From NCBI RefSeq assembly GCF_000317105.1, contig NC_019693.1, positions 6,821,227 through 6,885,226 on the forward strand: a stretch of DNA of 64,000 nt. The letters run 5' to 3'. Every line of letters starts with the position of its first letter. The first letter of the stretch is position 1. The translations under genes were made by a program, and so were the position numbers. The DNA is from Oscillatoria acuminata PCC 6304 (GTDB taxonomy: Bacteria; Cyanobacteriota; Cyanobacteriia; Cyanobacteriales; Laspinemataceae). Below the pieces are notes generated by a model. The model ran no database searches. It saw nothing but the letters and a program-made list of their open reading frames with translations, and had not been told where the DNA came from. Positions 26,170 to 35,318 of the stretch are shown here, one piece after another.

Positions 26170-27519
26170 TTAAGTTTCCAGGCGGAATCGGCGTTGAACT
26201 CGTCGCAGTTTTTGATGGGGTTCGGTGTGCATTTTGTAGTCTAGGTAATCAATTTGGGGGAGTTGGCAGTGCGATCGCTCACAGAGTTCCAGCAACCCTT
26301 GAGTCACTTGAGTGCGGACTGAATCCTGCAACTCAGGCGGGACTTTCAAGAATATTTGTAGGGAATTAGGACTCTGTTGCACCACTCGGTATTCTACAAT
26401 GTCCTCTGAGGCCAGAATAATAGCTCGGCGAATAAAATCCGGAAAAACCGGCACGAGTTGCGGGCCCGTCTGACTCGGCAAATAGAATATATCATCTTGC
26501 CGCCCTTCTATACTTTCTAGGGCGGTGAAAACTGAGCCACAGGGACAAGGGGTGCGGCGTTCCGTTAAAATATCATCCAAGCGATAGCGCATGATGGGTT
26601 GACTGGTCCGGTTAAAATCCGTGATGATCGGGATAAATTTACCGGATTGGGGGTCAAGATATTCTTTCTGAATCACTAAAATATCTTCATTCAAATGCAA
26701 GGTTCCGTGGGAGCAAGTATAACCTAAAAATCCCTCGGTGCATTGATAAAATTGATGGATAATTTTGCCAAACTCCTGCTCAATGTAGGCTTTATCTAAA
26801 GGGTCTAAGACTTCGGCAACAGCAATAATTTTGTTGGGGGTTATCTCTAATTCCCCCCGGTTTTTTGCCGCTGCTAGTAAACGCAGCATTGAGGGCGGGG
26901 CGACTAAAATTGTGGGATTATATTGGTTTAAGCGGGGGAGATGGCTTTCTGGAGACTGGAATAAATCGAAATATTCAAACTGGATGCGGTTGCTTTGAAC
27001 AGTTTCATAAAGTTTGCTATTGGCCCTGAGAAAAAACGCGATGCGTTGCCGATGTAGAATAAACTGAGGGAGTCCTTTCGCCAGAATAGCCCCGGCCCAT
27101 TGTTGTTGTTCTTTTTGGCTAATTATAAATAATCCTCGGTTGCCACTGGTTCCGGAAGAAAGTCCTACGGTAAAATCGCCTAAAGTGGGTTTGAAATTGC
27201 GCGATCGCTCGGCCTCTAAGGCCAGGGCAAATGCCTCGGACTTCTTAATTTCCACGGTGTTCAGGGTATCAAAATTCTCCATCATCCGGGCTTTATCTAT
27301 CAGGGGAAATTGCTGCCAGTCGCGAATCTCTAACCCTTGGTAGTACCGTTGATAGAAGGGAGATTTGGGCAGAATTTCAGCGAAAAATTTGCGAACCTGT
27401 TGGTCCTGCCATGCCAAAAGTTGCTCGCGGCTGTGAAATTGCCGTCCGTATTTGGTGCGGAAATAATGCCCCAAAATGGGTAGAATATGCTGCAATTGTT
27501 TCACCAGGATGATGGGCAA
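26170..27519 (-). CDS. PaaK/F390-synthetase-like adenylate-forming enzyme
   Basis: The 449-aa protein belongs to the phenylacetate-CoA ligase/coenzyme F390 synthetase-like branch of adenylate-forming enzymes. Seen: LSSGTSGNRGLFII (ATP-binding loop, about 133-146), a YQCTEGFLGYTC segment matching the family's second motif, YRLDDILTERRTPCPCGS (Asp and the Cys-rich turn) and a C-terminal QKLRRVQRRF with the expected basic/Lys region. It probably activates a carboxylic acid as an acyl-AMP; the acyl acceptor is not evident. It is the last gene of a minus-strand run with an MBL hydrolase (21 bp upstream) and an epimerase, in a neighbourhood with KAS III and glycosyltransferases. Confidence 0.85.
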   Translation of the reverse strand: MPIILVKQLQHILPILGHYFRTKYGRQFHSREQLLAWQDQQVRKFFAEILPKSPFYQRYYQGLEIRDWQQFPLIDKARMMENFDTLNTVEIKKSEAFALALEAERSRNFKPTLGDFTVGLSSGTSGNRGLFIISQKEQQQWAGAILAKGLPQFILHRQRIAFFLRANSKLYETVQSNRIQFEYFDLFQSPESHLPRLNQYNPTILVAPPSMLRLLAAAKNRGELEITPNKIIAVAEVLDPLDKAYIEQEFGKIIHQFYQCTEGFLGYTCSHGTLHLNEDILVIQKEYLDPQSGKFIPIITDFNRTSQPIMRYRLDDILTERRTPCPCGSVFTALESIEGRQDDIFYLPSQTGPQLVPVFPDFIRRAIILASEDIVEYRVVQQSPNSLQIFLKVPPELQDSVRTQVTQGLLELCERSHCQLPQIDYLDYKMHTEPHQKLRRVQRRFRLET

Positions 27520-27540
27520 CCGATGAGTGGATTGAGTGAA

Positions 27541-28380
27541 TTATTGACTAGATTGTAGCATAGCCCAGGTTTCCTGACAATGGGTGGGAATAATTTTAAG
27601 CTCTGCGTTATGTTTGTGCAGTTGATGAATTTTTTTTAAAGTGGTTTGATAGTCCTGGGAATTGGCAAAAATTAGATTGGCGATCGCATGAGGCATCACC
27701 AACTCCTGATAAGCCCGACTCATCCAACAGGCATCGGCAATTAAAAAATAACTTTGCTGATTCTCATGGGTCAAAAATAACCCCAACTGACCCGTAGCAT
27801 GACCCGGTAATTCCACCGCCAACAGACTCCCATCTCCAAACAGGTCAAATCCCGACTCGAATGGAGCATATTGGGGAGGGAGTGCAACTTGCGGTTTATT
27901 CTCTACAAATACGGCCCGTTCCTCAAAATTTGAAGGCAGAAGACCCGCCAGAAATCCTGCTTTTAAAGCTCCAAATCCTTGCTTGTTTTTAACTGCTGCA
28001 TAGGCCGATTTTAAACAGACAAACCGAGCATCAGAAAAGTCCCGCAATCCCCCAATATGATCCGCATGAAAGTGAGAAATAATAATACTTTTAACCGCTG
28101 TTGGCGAAATTCCCTGCTCTTGTAATTGAGTCAAAGCACTTTCTTCCGGTGGAACTGATACCGGAGTAGTCAGAGCATAGAGACGCAAAGGAAAGCGCCG
28201 GGTTTCTTGAAAAAAGCGCTGGGAATAACCTGTATCATATAATATCGCTCCCCCAGATGGGTGCAGAATGAGGGCAAAAACTGAGGGAAACAGCGCCGAT
28301 TTCCACTGCCCATCCCGAATGACGATCGCCTCGGGATGAGTACAAGAGCCACCTTTGAAAAATTTAATCTTGATAGACAT
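27541..28380 (-). CDS. MBL-fold hydrolase (lactonase-like)
   Basis: The 279-aa protein carries the metal motif SHFHADHIGGLRDF (about 102-115), a GHATGQLGLFL segment with the next metal His, ADACW and a C-terminal PTHCQETW. The arrangement resembles N-acyl homoserine lactonase-type MBL enzymes, but the substrate cannot be inferred from sequence alone. It lies 21 bp upstream of the adenylate-forming enzyme and 64 bp downstream of the epimerase on the same strand, so the three are probably one operon. Confidence 0.85.
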   Translation of the reverse strand: MSIKIKFFKGGSCTHPEAIVIRDGQWKSALFPSVFALILHPSGGAILYDTGYSQRFFQETRRFPLRLYALTTPVSVPPEESALTQLQEQGISPTAVKSIIISHFHADHIGGLRDFSDARFVCLKSAYAAVKNKQGFGALKAGFLAGLLPSNFEERAVFVENKPQVALPPQYAPFESGFDLFGDGSLLAVELPGHATGQLGLFLTHENQQSYFLIADACWMSRAYQELVMPHAIANLIFANSQDYQTTLKKIHQLHKHNAELKIIPTHCQETWAMLQSSQ

Positions 28381-28444
28381 TTTAGCTTGATTTTGAAGAA
28401 TTGTTTAACTTGTTGTTTGACAATTTATCACCTCTTTAATCCCG

Positions 28445-29452
28445 TTAAATCGGCAATCCTGAAGGATGATTACGAATCCAGTCCTTTGCAAAAATATCCA
28501 GCCCCTCTTCTAGGGTGATTTTGGGTGTATAGCCTAATTCAGTTTGCGCCGATGTAATATCTAAAGTTTGGCTAAAACTCAGGACTCCTACAGTATAGCG
28601 GGTGAGCAGGGGTTCTCTACCCAACCCGAGAGTTTTTGCCAAGAGTTCCATTGCCGATGCAGTCCAGTCAGCAGCGCGATAGGAAATCGGTTTTAATTTT
28701 AACGGCAATTCCAGTTTTATGAACAATTGCTTTAATAAATCAATCAGTTGGGTTGGTTCTCCATTGGTGATATTAAAGGTGCGCCCCAGTAAATGATTGG
28801 GGGCATTTTGGCACAAAATTAGAGCATCAACAACATTGTCAATATAGGTCATATCAATGCAGGCTTTTCCTTGGTTAATCAATGGAATTCCCAGCTTTTG
28901 ATTTGCTCTAATTAAGCGCGGAAAAATTGCCGAGTCTCCGGGTCCAAAAATGCCCCGAGGTCGGATGCTGATCACGGGTAAGCCGCCCTGGGAGGCTTTA
29001 TGGAGTTCCTCCTCGGCTTGTCGTTTAGTGTGAGCATAGGCGTTGACGGGTTGGGCTGGGAGTGGAGTGGTTTCGGGAATATTGAGGCGATCGCAAAACT
29101 CAAAATACACGCTAGGAGTAGAAACATGAATCAACCTGCGGACCTGGTGAGTCTCACATCCTTGGATAATGTTTCGGGTCCCGATGACGTTAGCTTGATA
29201 AAACGCCTGATATTTCCCCCAAGGCGATGAGAGGGCGGCACAATGAAAGATATAATCTTGTCCCAAACAAGCGGCTACAGTGGATTCGCGATCCCCTAGA
29301 TCAACCGGCAAAAATTGCATCCCTTGCGTCTTCATTTGTTCACCCTTGATGGAGTTACGGCCCAAAACACTAACTTCATAGCCCAGGGTTCGCAATCGAA
29401 CCGCCAAGTTTTGTCCCAAAAACCCGGTCCCTCCGGTTACTAAAACTTTCAT
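28445..29452 (-). CDS. NAD(P)-dependent epimerase/3beta-hydroxysteroid dehydrogenase-like
   Basis: This 335-aa extended short-chain dehydrogenase has a Rossmann loop VTGGTGFLGQNLA (residues 5-17), HCAALSSPWG and an active-site pair Tyr and Lys in VNAYAHTKRQAEE. The following IRPRGIFGPGD and DMTYIDNVVDAL are typical of the 3beta-HSD/OleD-like branch. In olefin pathways OleD reduces a 2-alkyl-3-ketoacid, and a similar ketone reduction is possible here given the KAS III in the cluster; that link is inference. It is divergent from the GT1 gene (106 bp between starts). Confidence 0.88.
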   Translation of the reverse strand: MKVLVTGGTGFLGQNLAVRLRTLGYEVSVLGRNSIKGEQMKTQGMQFLPVDLGDRESTVAACLGQDYIFHCAALSSPWGKYQAFYQANVIGTRNIIQGCETHQVRRLIHVSTPSVYFEFCDRLNIPETTPLPAQPVNAYAHTKRQAEEELHKASQGGLPVISIRPRGIFGPGDSAIFPRLIRANQKLGIPLINQGKACIDMTYIDNVVDALILCQNAPNHLLGRTFNITNGEPTQLIDLLKQLFIKLELPLKLKPISYRAADWTASAMELLAKTLGLGREPLLTRYTVGVLSFSQTLDITSAQTELGYTPKITLEEGLDIFAKDWIRNHPSGLPI

Positions 29453-29558
29453 GAGAATTGATTAAAACAAGAGTTTCCTAATTATTTTATAACAAAATTC
29501 AGCCAAACCCCAAGCCTCAATCTGATAAAATTCAAAAGATATTTCAATGGAGGTTGCG

Positions 29559-30905
29559 ATGAAAATTTTATTCACCGTTATTCCGGCAGCAGGACATCTA
29601 AACCCCACGATTCCCATTGCTCAAGCGTTACAACAGCGGGGCCATGAAATCCTTTACGCCACCGGCAGGGAAAAAATTGCCCTATTGAACCGAATCGGAA
29701 TTCCTACTCATCTAATTCTGCCGGGAAAAGCCGACAGCATCGAGCAGGTGTATGAACCGATTCAAGACTATCTCAATAGTTATAATCCCTATCATATTTA
29801 TTTAGAAATTGACTATCTTCTTAATTTCATGTTAGCTGTCATGGAGGAATTGCAGGAATTAGCTGACCGTTGGAAACCGGATATAATTGTGAGTGATTTT
29901 TGCACGCCCGTGGGTGCAGCTTTAGCTAAAAAACTAGGAATTCCTTGGGTGACGACGACACCGACCCCCGCCTGCATCCGGACTCGCAAAGGGACACCCA
30001 GCAATCTCGGAGGACTATCGCTGCCTCGTCACTGGGGCCATCATCTGCGGGATTTTGGCGGCAGATTGTTACTAGAAATACTCCGTTCAGGATTAAGTTT
30101 CGCCTTTCAAAAAAGATGGAACGAATTAGGATTGACCATTAATGGTCCTAATTATAGTGATGGTTTGTACTCCCCTTATGCGATTCTCTGTCTTGTTCCG
30201 GGAGAACTGGAGTATCCCCGAGATTGGCCCCGGCAATGTCATGCGATCGGGTCAATTTCTTGGTCGGAATCTCATCAAATCAGGCCAGAAGATTGGCAAT
30301 TTCTTCAGTCACCCAGACCCAAAATATTGGTGACAATGGGAACTCATCATCGGGATGAAAAATCTCTGTTATTTCCGAAATTGGTCAAATGGCTGGAGTC
30401 TCTCCCCTATCGGTTCCTGTTTACTTGGGGCGGGAGTTCTCCTTTGGTTGAGGCAGAAACACCCTCCAATCATATCCAATTTACCCCCTATGTTCCCTAT
30501 TCAGAGGTGTTAAAATATGTGGATGCGGTTATTCATCATGGCGGAGCGGGAATTACCTGTAGCTGCCTGACAATGGGACGTCCAGCCCTGGTTATTCCCC
30601 AAGGATTTGACCAACCGGATAATGCTCAAAGGGTGGTGGAATTAGGGGCAGGAATTCGCCTGAATCCTCGGCATTTAACTCAAAAAACCCTCTGTCAAGC
30701 GGTTGAAAACCTGTTGCAAAATCCCACCTATCAGGAACAAACTAGGCGACTATCCGAGGCGATCGCTGGCCATTATTCCCCAGTGGAGAATGCGGTGGCT
30801 ATTATTGAAACCGTGGGACGGACTCACCAGCCCTTGTATCGCACCTCTACCCCATTGTCTTGCCACACCTGGAGTTCGGTGATGACATCCAGGGTCAATG
30901 CTTGA
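29559..30905 (+). CDS. GT1-family glycosyltransferase (UGT/MGT-like)
   Basis: From the ATG at 29559 (GGAGG five bases upstream) this is a 448-aa GT-B enzyme. The N-terminal MKILFTVIPAAGHLNPTIPIAQALQQRGHE holds the acceptor-side signature. The C-terminal half has FTPYVPYSEVLKYVDAVIHHGGAGITCSCLTMGRPALVIPQGFDQPDN, the nucleotide-sugar site with the conserved His-His-Gly-Gly. Such enzymes glucosylate lipids, sterols or natural products. It is the only plus-strand gene of the cluster, and its last 82 bp overlap the end of the convergent hydrolase-like gene. An in-frame ATG at 29547 is less well spaced. Confidence 0.92.
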   Translation: MKILFTVIPAAGHLNPTIPIAQALQQRGHEILYATGREKIALLNRIGIPTHLILPGKADSIEQVYEPIQDYLNSYNPYHIYLEIDYLLNFMLAVMEELQELADRWKPDIIVSDFCTPVGAALAKKLGIPWVTTTPTPACIRTRKGTPSNLGGLSLPRHWGHHLRDFGGRLLLEILRSGLSFAFQKRWNELGLTINGPNYSDGLYSPYAILCLVPGELEYPRDWPRQCHAIGSISWSESHQIRPEDWQFLQSPRPKILVTMGTHHRDEKSLLFPKLVKWLESLPYRFLFTWGGSSPLVEAETPSNHIQFTPYVPYSEVLKYVDAVIHHGGAGITCSCLTMGRPALVIPQGFDQPDNAQRVVELGAGIRLNPRHLTQKTLCQAVENLLQNPTYQEQTRRLSEAIAGHYSPVENAVAIIETVGRTHQPLYRTSTPLSCHTWSSVMTSRVNA

Positions 30906-31711
30906 TAGGTTTTAGGGGAGAGGGGATCGGGGGATTCGGGGGCAAGGCGACTGCTCAAATAGCTGAGATGTCCATGTTCCCCAGTCCAATGCTGGGTAAA
31001 CCGATGTTCTTCTTGCGCTTTCTTTAATGACCCCCACCTTCCTAAACGTCCGGGAAAAAGCAGTTCAGGCCATTTAGCCCATCCATCTTTTGTCCCGATT
31101 AAATGACAAAAATGCGCCACCGAATTCAACCCCGCAGAAGCTCTAAAAACCCCGCCATAGGATATAATAATTAACCGCACTTGCCAGCATTCCGTGAGAA
31201 TAGGGGCGGCGGCTAAAGCAAGACTCGCACCGGCACTCCCACAGATAAAAATCAAGGTACTATTTGCCGATCGCGGCTGACCAATGCGATGGCTAATACA
31301 ACGCGCCACTGCCCTCCCATACTGTTTTTCTAGGACAATAGTGAGCAGGGTTTGCCAAAAATTGTGCAGAGACATCACCCAGAACGGGGCTTCTTTAAAT
31401 CCCAGAGATCGCCAAGCATCGAATTTAGCCCACTTGCAGGCGGTTAATCCATCATAGGGAAAGGGTTCCGCTACCATCCTATCCACCCCTAATCGCTGCT
31501 CTAGTTCCTCTAAAAAATTGATTTGTTCCCGGGTTAAAGTCTCAGCACCATAGTCACTAATTCCCGTTAAAAAAACCAGGGCTTTTGTCCAATTTCCCGG
31601 TACAGGTTCCCGGGAGTTTACCTGTTTGTGCCAGCAGTACCACCAACCGAGGGTTTCCCCACAGGTTCCCCCCAAAGCTAGGACAACCCAAATAATCCCT
31701 ATCCAAATCAT
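30824..31711 (-). CDS. Alpha/beta-hydrolase-like protein with N-terminal anchor
   Basis: The 295-aa protein begins with a hydrophobic anchor (residues 1-16) and then shows an arrangement compatible with an alpha/beta-hydrolase: LVFLTGISDYG near the N-terminus, a nucleophile-type turn IFICGSAGASLALAAA (Ser in GSAGAS, about 168), a possible acid region LIGTKDGWAKW and a candidate His in TGEHGHLSYL. I do not recognise a specific family, so the catalytic role is tentative. It starts with a 4-bp ATGA overlap with the GT21-like gene upstream and ends inside the convergent GT1 gene. Confidence 0.6.
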   Translation of the reverse strand: MIWIGIIWVVLALGGTCGETLGWWYCWHKQVNSREPVPGNWTKALVFLTGISDYGAETLTREQINFLEELEQRLGVDRMVAEPFPYDGLTACKWAKFDAWRSLGFKEAPFWVMSLHNFWQTLLTIVLEKQYGRAVARCISHRIGQPRSANSTLIFICGSAGASLALAAAPILTECWQVRLIIISYGGVFRASAGLNSVAHFCHLIGTKDGWAKWPELLFPGRLGRWGSLKKAQEEHRFTQHWTGEHGHLSYLSSRLAPESPDPLSPKTYQALTLDVITELQVWQDNGVEVRYKGW

Positions 31712-32898
31712 GATTTTCTTCGGTGGATTAAAGTAAATCCTCCATCCGGGTTCACCTCCATAATATGGCCGCGCCAGTTGATTTTTCGAGGGGAAAATAA
31801 GGACAGAAAAATTTGGAACGGGAGTAAAATTTGCACCCCCAAAATCCAGCTAATTTTGGCCAAGGGAGTAGCATCATTTAAGTATTGGTGATTAAAATCT
31901 ATCATCATCCCCGCATTCAATCCCAAATAGAGCAGTGCGAACCAGATAGAATCCCTGCCGGGAAACAGGAACGCCCCGATGACGACGAACAGGGGAAAGA
32001 AATTAGGCAACAGCACCAAACTATAGAAAATGCTGAGTTCCCGCAAGTTAGCCGATCGCATCAGAGACACTTGGGGAAAAATAAACCAGCGATTAATCAA
32101 GTTGAAATAATTCGATCCATTGTCCACCTGGGTGCTAATTCCATGACGGAGTTTGGTTTGAGCGAGTTGATACCCGTGATCGCGAAAACGTTGGGCGATC
32201 GCATAATCATCACACAGAGAATTTTCCAACCCCAAAAATCCCCCCACCTCGACTAAAATTTCTCGTTTCATCACATAAAACATTCCATTAATCGTAATCG
32301 GTGGCATGACCCGACTGTAGGGAATATAGGTGAGTAAACTATTCCCATTCACAAAACAAGAAACCAAACTGGACCACAAGTTAGAAAAATTGATATAATA
32401 GGGCAATCCAAAAGCCAGTCCAATCTGAGCTTGATCCAAAACCGGAATACAGTCTTCCAGCCCATAATCGGGGAGAATTGTATCGTCATCTAGGACCGCA
32501 ATAATCTGACCTTTAGCTTGTTTCACTCCTTCTATCAATTTAAACGTTTTAGGGCTAATGCGCTGGGCGGGGGGCGGTAAAGGAATGAGATGAACCGTTT
32601 TTTCCGGGTATTGAGCGATTAAATGTTCACAACCCGCTTGGGCTACTTCGTCATCTTGATCAATCAACCATAAAAACTCCAGGGGATAACGACTTGTCAT
32701 CTCTAAATTCCGAGAGAGGCAATCCCATAAAGTTGGGTCACCGCTGAGGATGGGTTGCAAAATAGAGACAAGTAAATGCTGGGAACTGTCTGAAGGCTGA
32801 TGAGGAGCAGACTGCCGAAAAAACTCCCGAATCATGGCATATTTCCAGAGTCTTTCCACCAGCAAGCATCCCGCAATGATTACTAAAATTAAATTCAT
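31708..32898 (-). CDS. Ceramide glucosyltransferase-like glycosyltransferase (GT21/GT2)
   Basis: The 396-aa processive-type GT-A enzyme has an N-terminal membrane helix (1-20), the D1/D2 motifs LWLIDQDDE and IAVLDDDTILPD, D3 in LCDDYAIAQRF and the (Q/R)xxRW motif LINRWF. Two or three C-terminal membrane helices (about 285-370) follow. This is the pattern of ceramide/hopanoid glucosyltransferases (GT21), which add sugar to a lipid at the membrane. Start and stop overlap both neighbours by 4 bp, showing tight translational coupling. It is a paralogue of the next gene upstream. Confidence 0.88.
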   Translation of the reverse strand: MNLILVIIAGCLLVERLWKYAMIREFFRQSAPHQPSDSSQHLLVSILQPILSGDPTLWDCLSRNLEMTSRYPLEFLWLIDQDDEVAQAGCEHLIAQYPEKTVHLIPLPPPAQRISPKTFKLIEGVKQAKGQIIAVLDDDTILPDYGLEDCIPVLDQAQIGLAFGLPYYINFSNLWSSLVSCFVNGNSLLTYIPYSRVMPPITINGMFYVMKREILVEVGGFLGLENSLCDDYAIAQRFRDHGYQLAQTKLRHGISTQVDNGSNYFNLINRWFIFPQVSLMRSANLRELSIFYSLVLLPNFFPLFVVIGAFLFPGRDSIWFALLYLGLNAGMMIDFNHQYLNDATPLAKISWILGVQILLPFQIFLSLFSPRKINWRGHIMEVNPDGGFTLIHRRKS

Positions 32899-34082
32899 TC
32901 GATTACCTTAAAATAACCGCCGGGTTGAATCTGTAACCGTTGTCCCCGCCAAATAATCTCATTATTTCCTACCCATAAAGCCCAGAGGATTTGGAGGGGG
33001 GTAACCAGGGCGACGACGAGTAACAGGGGCGATCGCACCAGAGGAATCCCCTGTTTCAGGTAGCAAATCTCACAGAACCCATAGGCGCTCAAATATATCA
33101 CCAGAATACTCACCAGAGCGATTACCGTTACGGGGGAAGGGAAAAATAGGGCTAATAAAGCCGAAAGACTTGGAATAAACAACCCCACACTCAAAGCGCC
33201 AGAAATTACCTGTTGTTTCCCCGATAAATAAGGAAAGAGGGCTTGCCGAGGAAAAACAAACCAGCGCTTGATTTGATTGGCATATTCTCTCCAGGAAAAT
33301 AACTCATTAAAGACTTTGTAAATCACCGGAGTTTGAACGCATTTTAGCCCGATCGCATTCAACCGGCGGGCTAATTCGTGATCATCATCGAATCTATTTA
33401 GAGGATCCATATTTTTAAATCCCCCAGCCGCTTCAAAATTTTCCCGGGAAAGGGCAAACAAATGCCCGGTAATCGTAAAGGGTTCTGTAAAATAGGCGAT
33501 GGGAATGTAACTCATCAGAGCATTTGTATTCACAAAAGCGCTCATTAAACTGGACCAAATTTGGTTCCAACTCGCTGCACAAGCTAACCCAAAAGTTGCC
33601 CCAACTCCGGGCTGCAATAAATAAGGAATCATCTGTTGGAGTGCATCCGCAGGGGGAGCAATGTCATCATCAATAAAACAAAGCACCTCGCTTTCGGCAT
33701 ACTCTAAGGCAGCATTCAGTTTGGAAATTTTAAAGGCAATTGAGTCTTGATCCGGTTCCACTCTCAAGATTAAAATTCTTGCCGATGGATACTCCTGCTG
33801 TAATTTCAAACAAATTCCCTGAGCCGAGCGATCGCCTACGTCACAGATGAAAATATGCTGGAGGATTGCGGGATAGTCAAGGCGCAACCGAGAGCGCAGG
33901 TTTTCCTCTAAATTAGTCACCCCCCGGGTGATAGGTTGAATCATCGAAATAGTCGGCCAGTTTTGGGGAACTGGGGGAGGAGTCCGGCCAAAAAAGTTTA
34001 GGAGAGTCCCTACCTTAATCAGTCTATCCACCATAAAAAATCCAGCTAAAAATAGACTGAAAACTTCTATTTGTGTGACCAT
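32895..34082 (-). CDS. Ceramide glucosyltransferase-like glycosyltransferase (GT21/GT2), paralogue
   Basis: The 395-aa membrane glycosyltransferase has an N-terminal helix (about 6-28), the D1/D2 region (VLCFIDDDIAPPAD), D3 RFDDDHELARRL, the QIKRWF motif (QxxRW) and C-terminal helices (about 275-370). Compared with its neighbour it keeps all catalytic motifs, so both are probably active, perhaps adding successive sugars. The gene is the first of a three-gene coupled run (ATGA overlaps). Its start lies 27 bp from a MITE-like insertion, which may have altered the promoter or separated it from the KAS III gene upstream. Confidence 0.88.
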   Translation of the reverse strand: MVTQIEVFSLFLAGFFMVDRLIKVGTLLNFFGRTPPPVPQNWPTISMIQPITRGVTNLEENLRSRLRLDYPAILQHIFICDVGDRSAQGICLKLQQEYPSARILILRVEPDQDSIAFKISKLNAALEYAESEVLCFIDDDIAPPADALQQMIPYLLQPGVGATFGLACAASWNQIWSSLMSAFVNTNALMSYIPIAYFTEPFTITGHLFALSRENFEAAGGFKNMDPLNRFDDDHELARRLNAIGLKCVQTPVIYKVFNELFSWREYANQIKRWFVFPRQALFPYLSGKQQVISGALSVGLFIPSLSALLALFFPSPVTVIALVSILVIYLSAYGFCEICYLKQGIPLVRSPLLLVVALVTPLQILWALWVGNNEIIWRGQRLQIQPGGYFKVIE

Positions 34083-34109
34083 TTTATTGGATTTATAGGA
34101 GGTTTTTGA

Positions 34110-34294
34110 GGGAGCATCTCAATTTTGCCGAATAACCAGTCGGACCTCTCCCCGGCCCTCTCCTAAGAGGAGAGGGAGAATAAAGAAAAAATTTTTTTTA
34201 TTGCTGTACGGGGGAAATTTACGTCTTTCTCCCCCTTCCCTCTTAGGGAAGGGGGCTGGGGGGTTAGGTCTCTTTTCCAAATTGAGATGCTCCC
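34110..34294. mobile_element. MITE-like element, family B (TIR GGGAGCATCTCAATTT, 8-bp TSD)
   Basis: A 185-bp non-coding element with inverted ends GGGAGCATCTCAATTT (34110-34125) and AAATTGAGATGCTCCC (34279-34294), flanked by an exact 8-bp direct repeat GTTTTTGA (34102-34109 and 34295-34302). The interior contains two GC-rich stem-forming blocks (CTCTCC...GGAGAG and CCCTTCCCT...AGGGAAGGG), the second matching the 26-kb repeat. It sits between the KAS III gene and the first glycosyltransferase. Confidence 0.82.
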
Positions 34295-34325
34295 GTTTTT
34301 GAAGTTTTCTGTTGAGGAAACATCC

Positions 34326-35318
34326 CTAGTATTCTAGGACGATCGCCCCAACAGAAAACCCCGCCGATGTTCCCAAGAGCATCACGCGATCGCCTCGGTG
34401 AATTCGCCCTTGTAAAATGGCTTGATGCAGCCCCATCGGTATCGAAGCCGCCACAGTGTTTCCACAGTGTTGAGCAATGGTCATTAATCGTTCTGGAGGG
34501 ATTCCTAATTGCTTGCCAATCAGTCGCACGGCCATCAGACTAGCTTGATGGGGAATCACCATTTGCAGATCGGCGATACAAAGTCCATCCGGTTCCAACA
34601 ACCGCTTAATAAACCCAGGCATAATCTCGGAAGCAAGGCGATAGATTGCTTTGCCATCCATTTTAAATAAAAAATATTCCGGGTTCTGAGCAAATTCACT
34701 GGGATGATAGCGATTTCCTGCCCCCTGACATTCTGATAAACGCACCCCTTTACTGTAAGTTTCCATGCGGGAACAAATAATTTTTGAAGAGTCCATTGCC
34801 TCCGATTTAGAGACCACCACCGCCGCCGCCCCATCTCCAAATAAGGTACAACTTTCTTTGTCCTTCCAATTAATCCCTGTCCCCACTTCTGTTGCAACAA
34901 TTAACACATTGCTATAGCGATCGCCTGCAATAGCATAGGAGACCAAATCTAGTCCCGTAATAAAACTTAGACAAGTGGAATTGATATCAAAAGCTGGCAC
35001 GCCGGAATTTTCTCCCCCCAAATGTTTGTGAATCAGAGAAGCGGTACAGGGAATCGCCTGTTCAGGGACGGCACTGGTGCAGACCAAACAATCAATATCA
35101 GCAAAGGATAAACCCGCAGCTTTTAGGGCATCTTGGGCCGCATAAGCTCCCATTTCTGATGCGGTTTCATCCTCCACAAAGTGCCGGACTAGCACGCCGG
35201 TTTTTTTCTCAATCCAGTCTTGTTCAATTCCCAGTTTTTCCGCCAGTTGTTGAGCGGTTACTTTCTGTTTGGGTAAGTATTGGCCTGTTCCTCGGATTTT
35301 AATGGTTCTGATTTGCAT
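34326..35318 (-). CDS. 3-oxoacyl-ACP synthase III (KAS III/FabH-like condensing enzyme)
   Basis: The 330-aa thiolase-fold enzyme has a Cys116 nucleophile (INSTCLSFITG), His257 (MVIPHQASLMA) and Asn287 (HCGNTVAASIP), the complete Cys-His-Asn triad of FabH and OleA. The ends TIKIRGTGQYLPKQKV and GTSAGFSVGAIVLEY are typical. It would condense an acyl-CoA or acyl-ACP with a second acyl unit. The genome must have a separate housekeeping fabH, and this copy sits with glycosyltransferases, so specialised lipid synthesis is the better guess. It is the most upstream gene of the minus-strand cluster. Confidence 0.93.
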   Translation of the reverse strand: MQIRTIKIRGTGQYLPKQKVTAQQLAEKLGIEQDWIEKKTGVLVRHFVEDETASEMGAYAAQDALKAAGLSFADIDCLVCTSAVPEQAIPCTASLIHKHLGGENSGVPAFDINSTCLSFITGLDLVSYAIAGDRYSNVLIVATEVGTGINWKDKESCTLFGDGAAAVVVSKSEAMDSSKIICSRMETYSKGVRLSECQGAGNRYHPSEFAQNPEYFLFKMDGKAIYRLASEIMPGFIKRLLEPDGLCIADLQMVIPHQASLMAVRLIGKQLGIPPERLMTIAQHCGNTVAASIPMGLHQAILQGRIHRGDRVMLLGTSAGFSVGAIVLEY

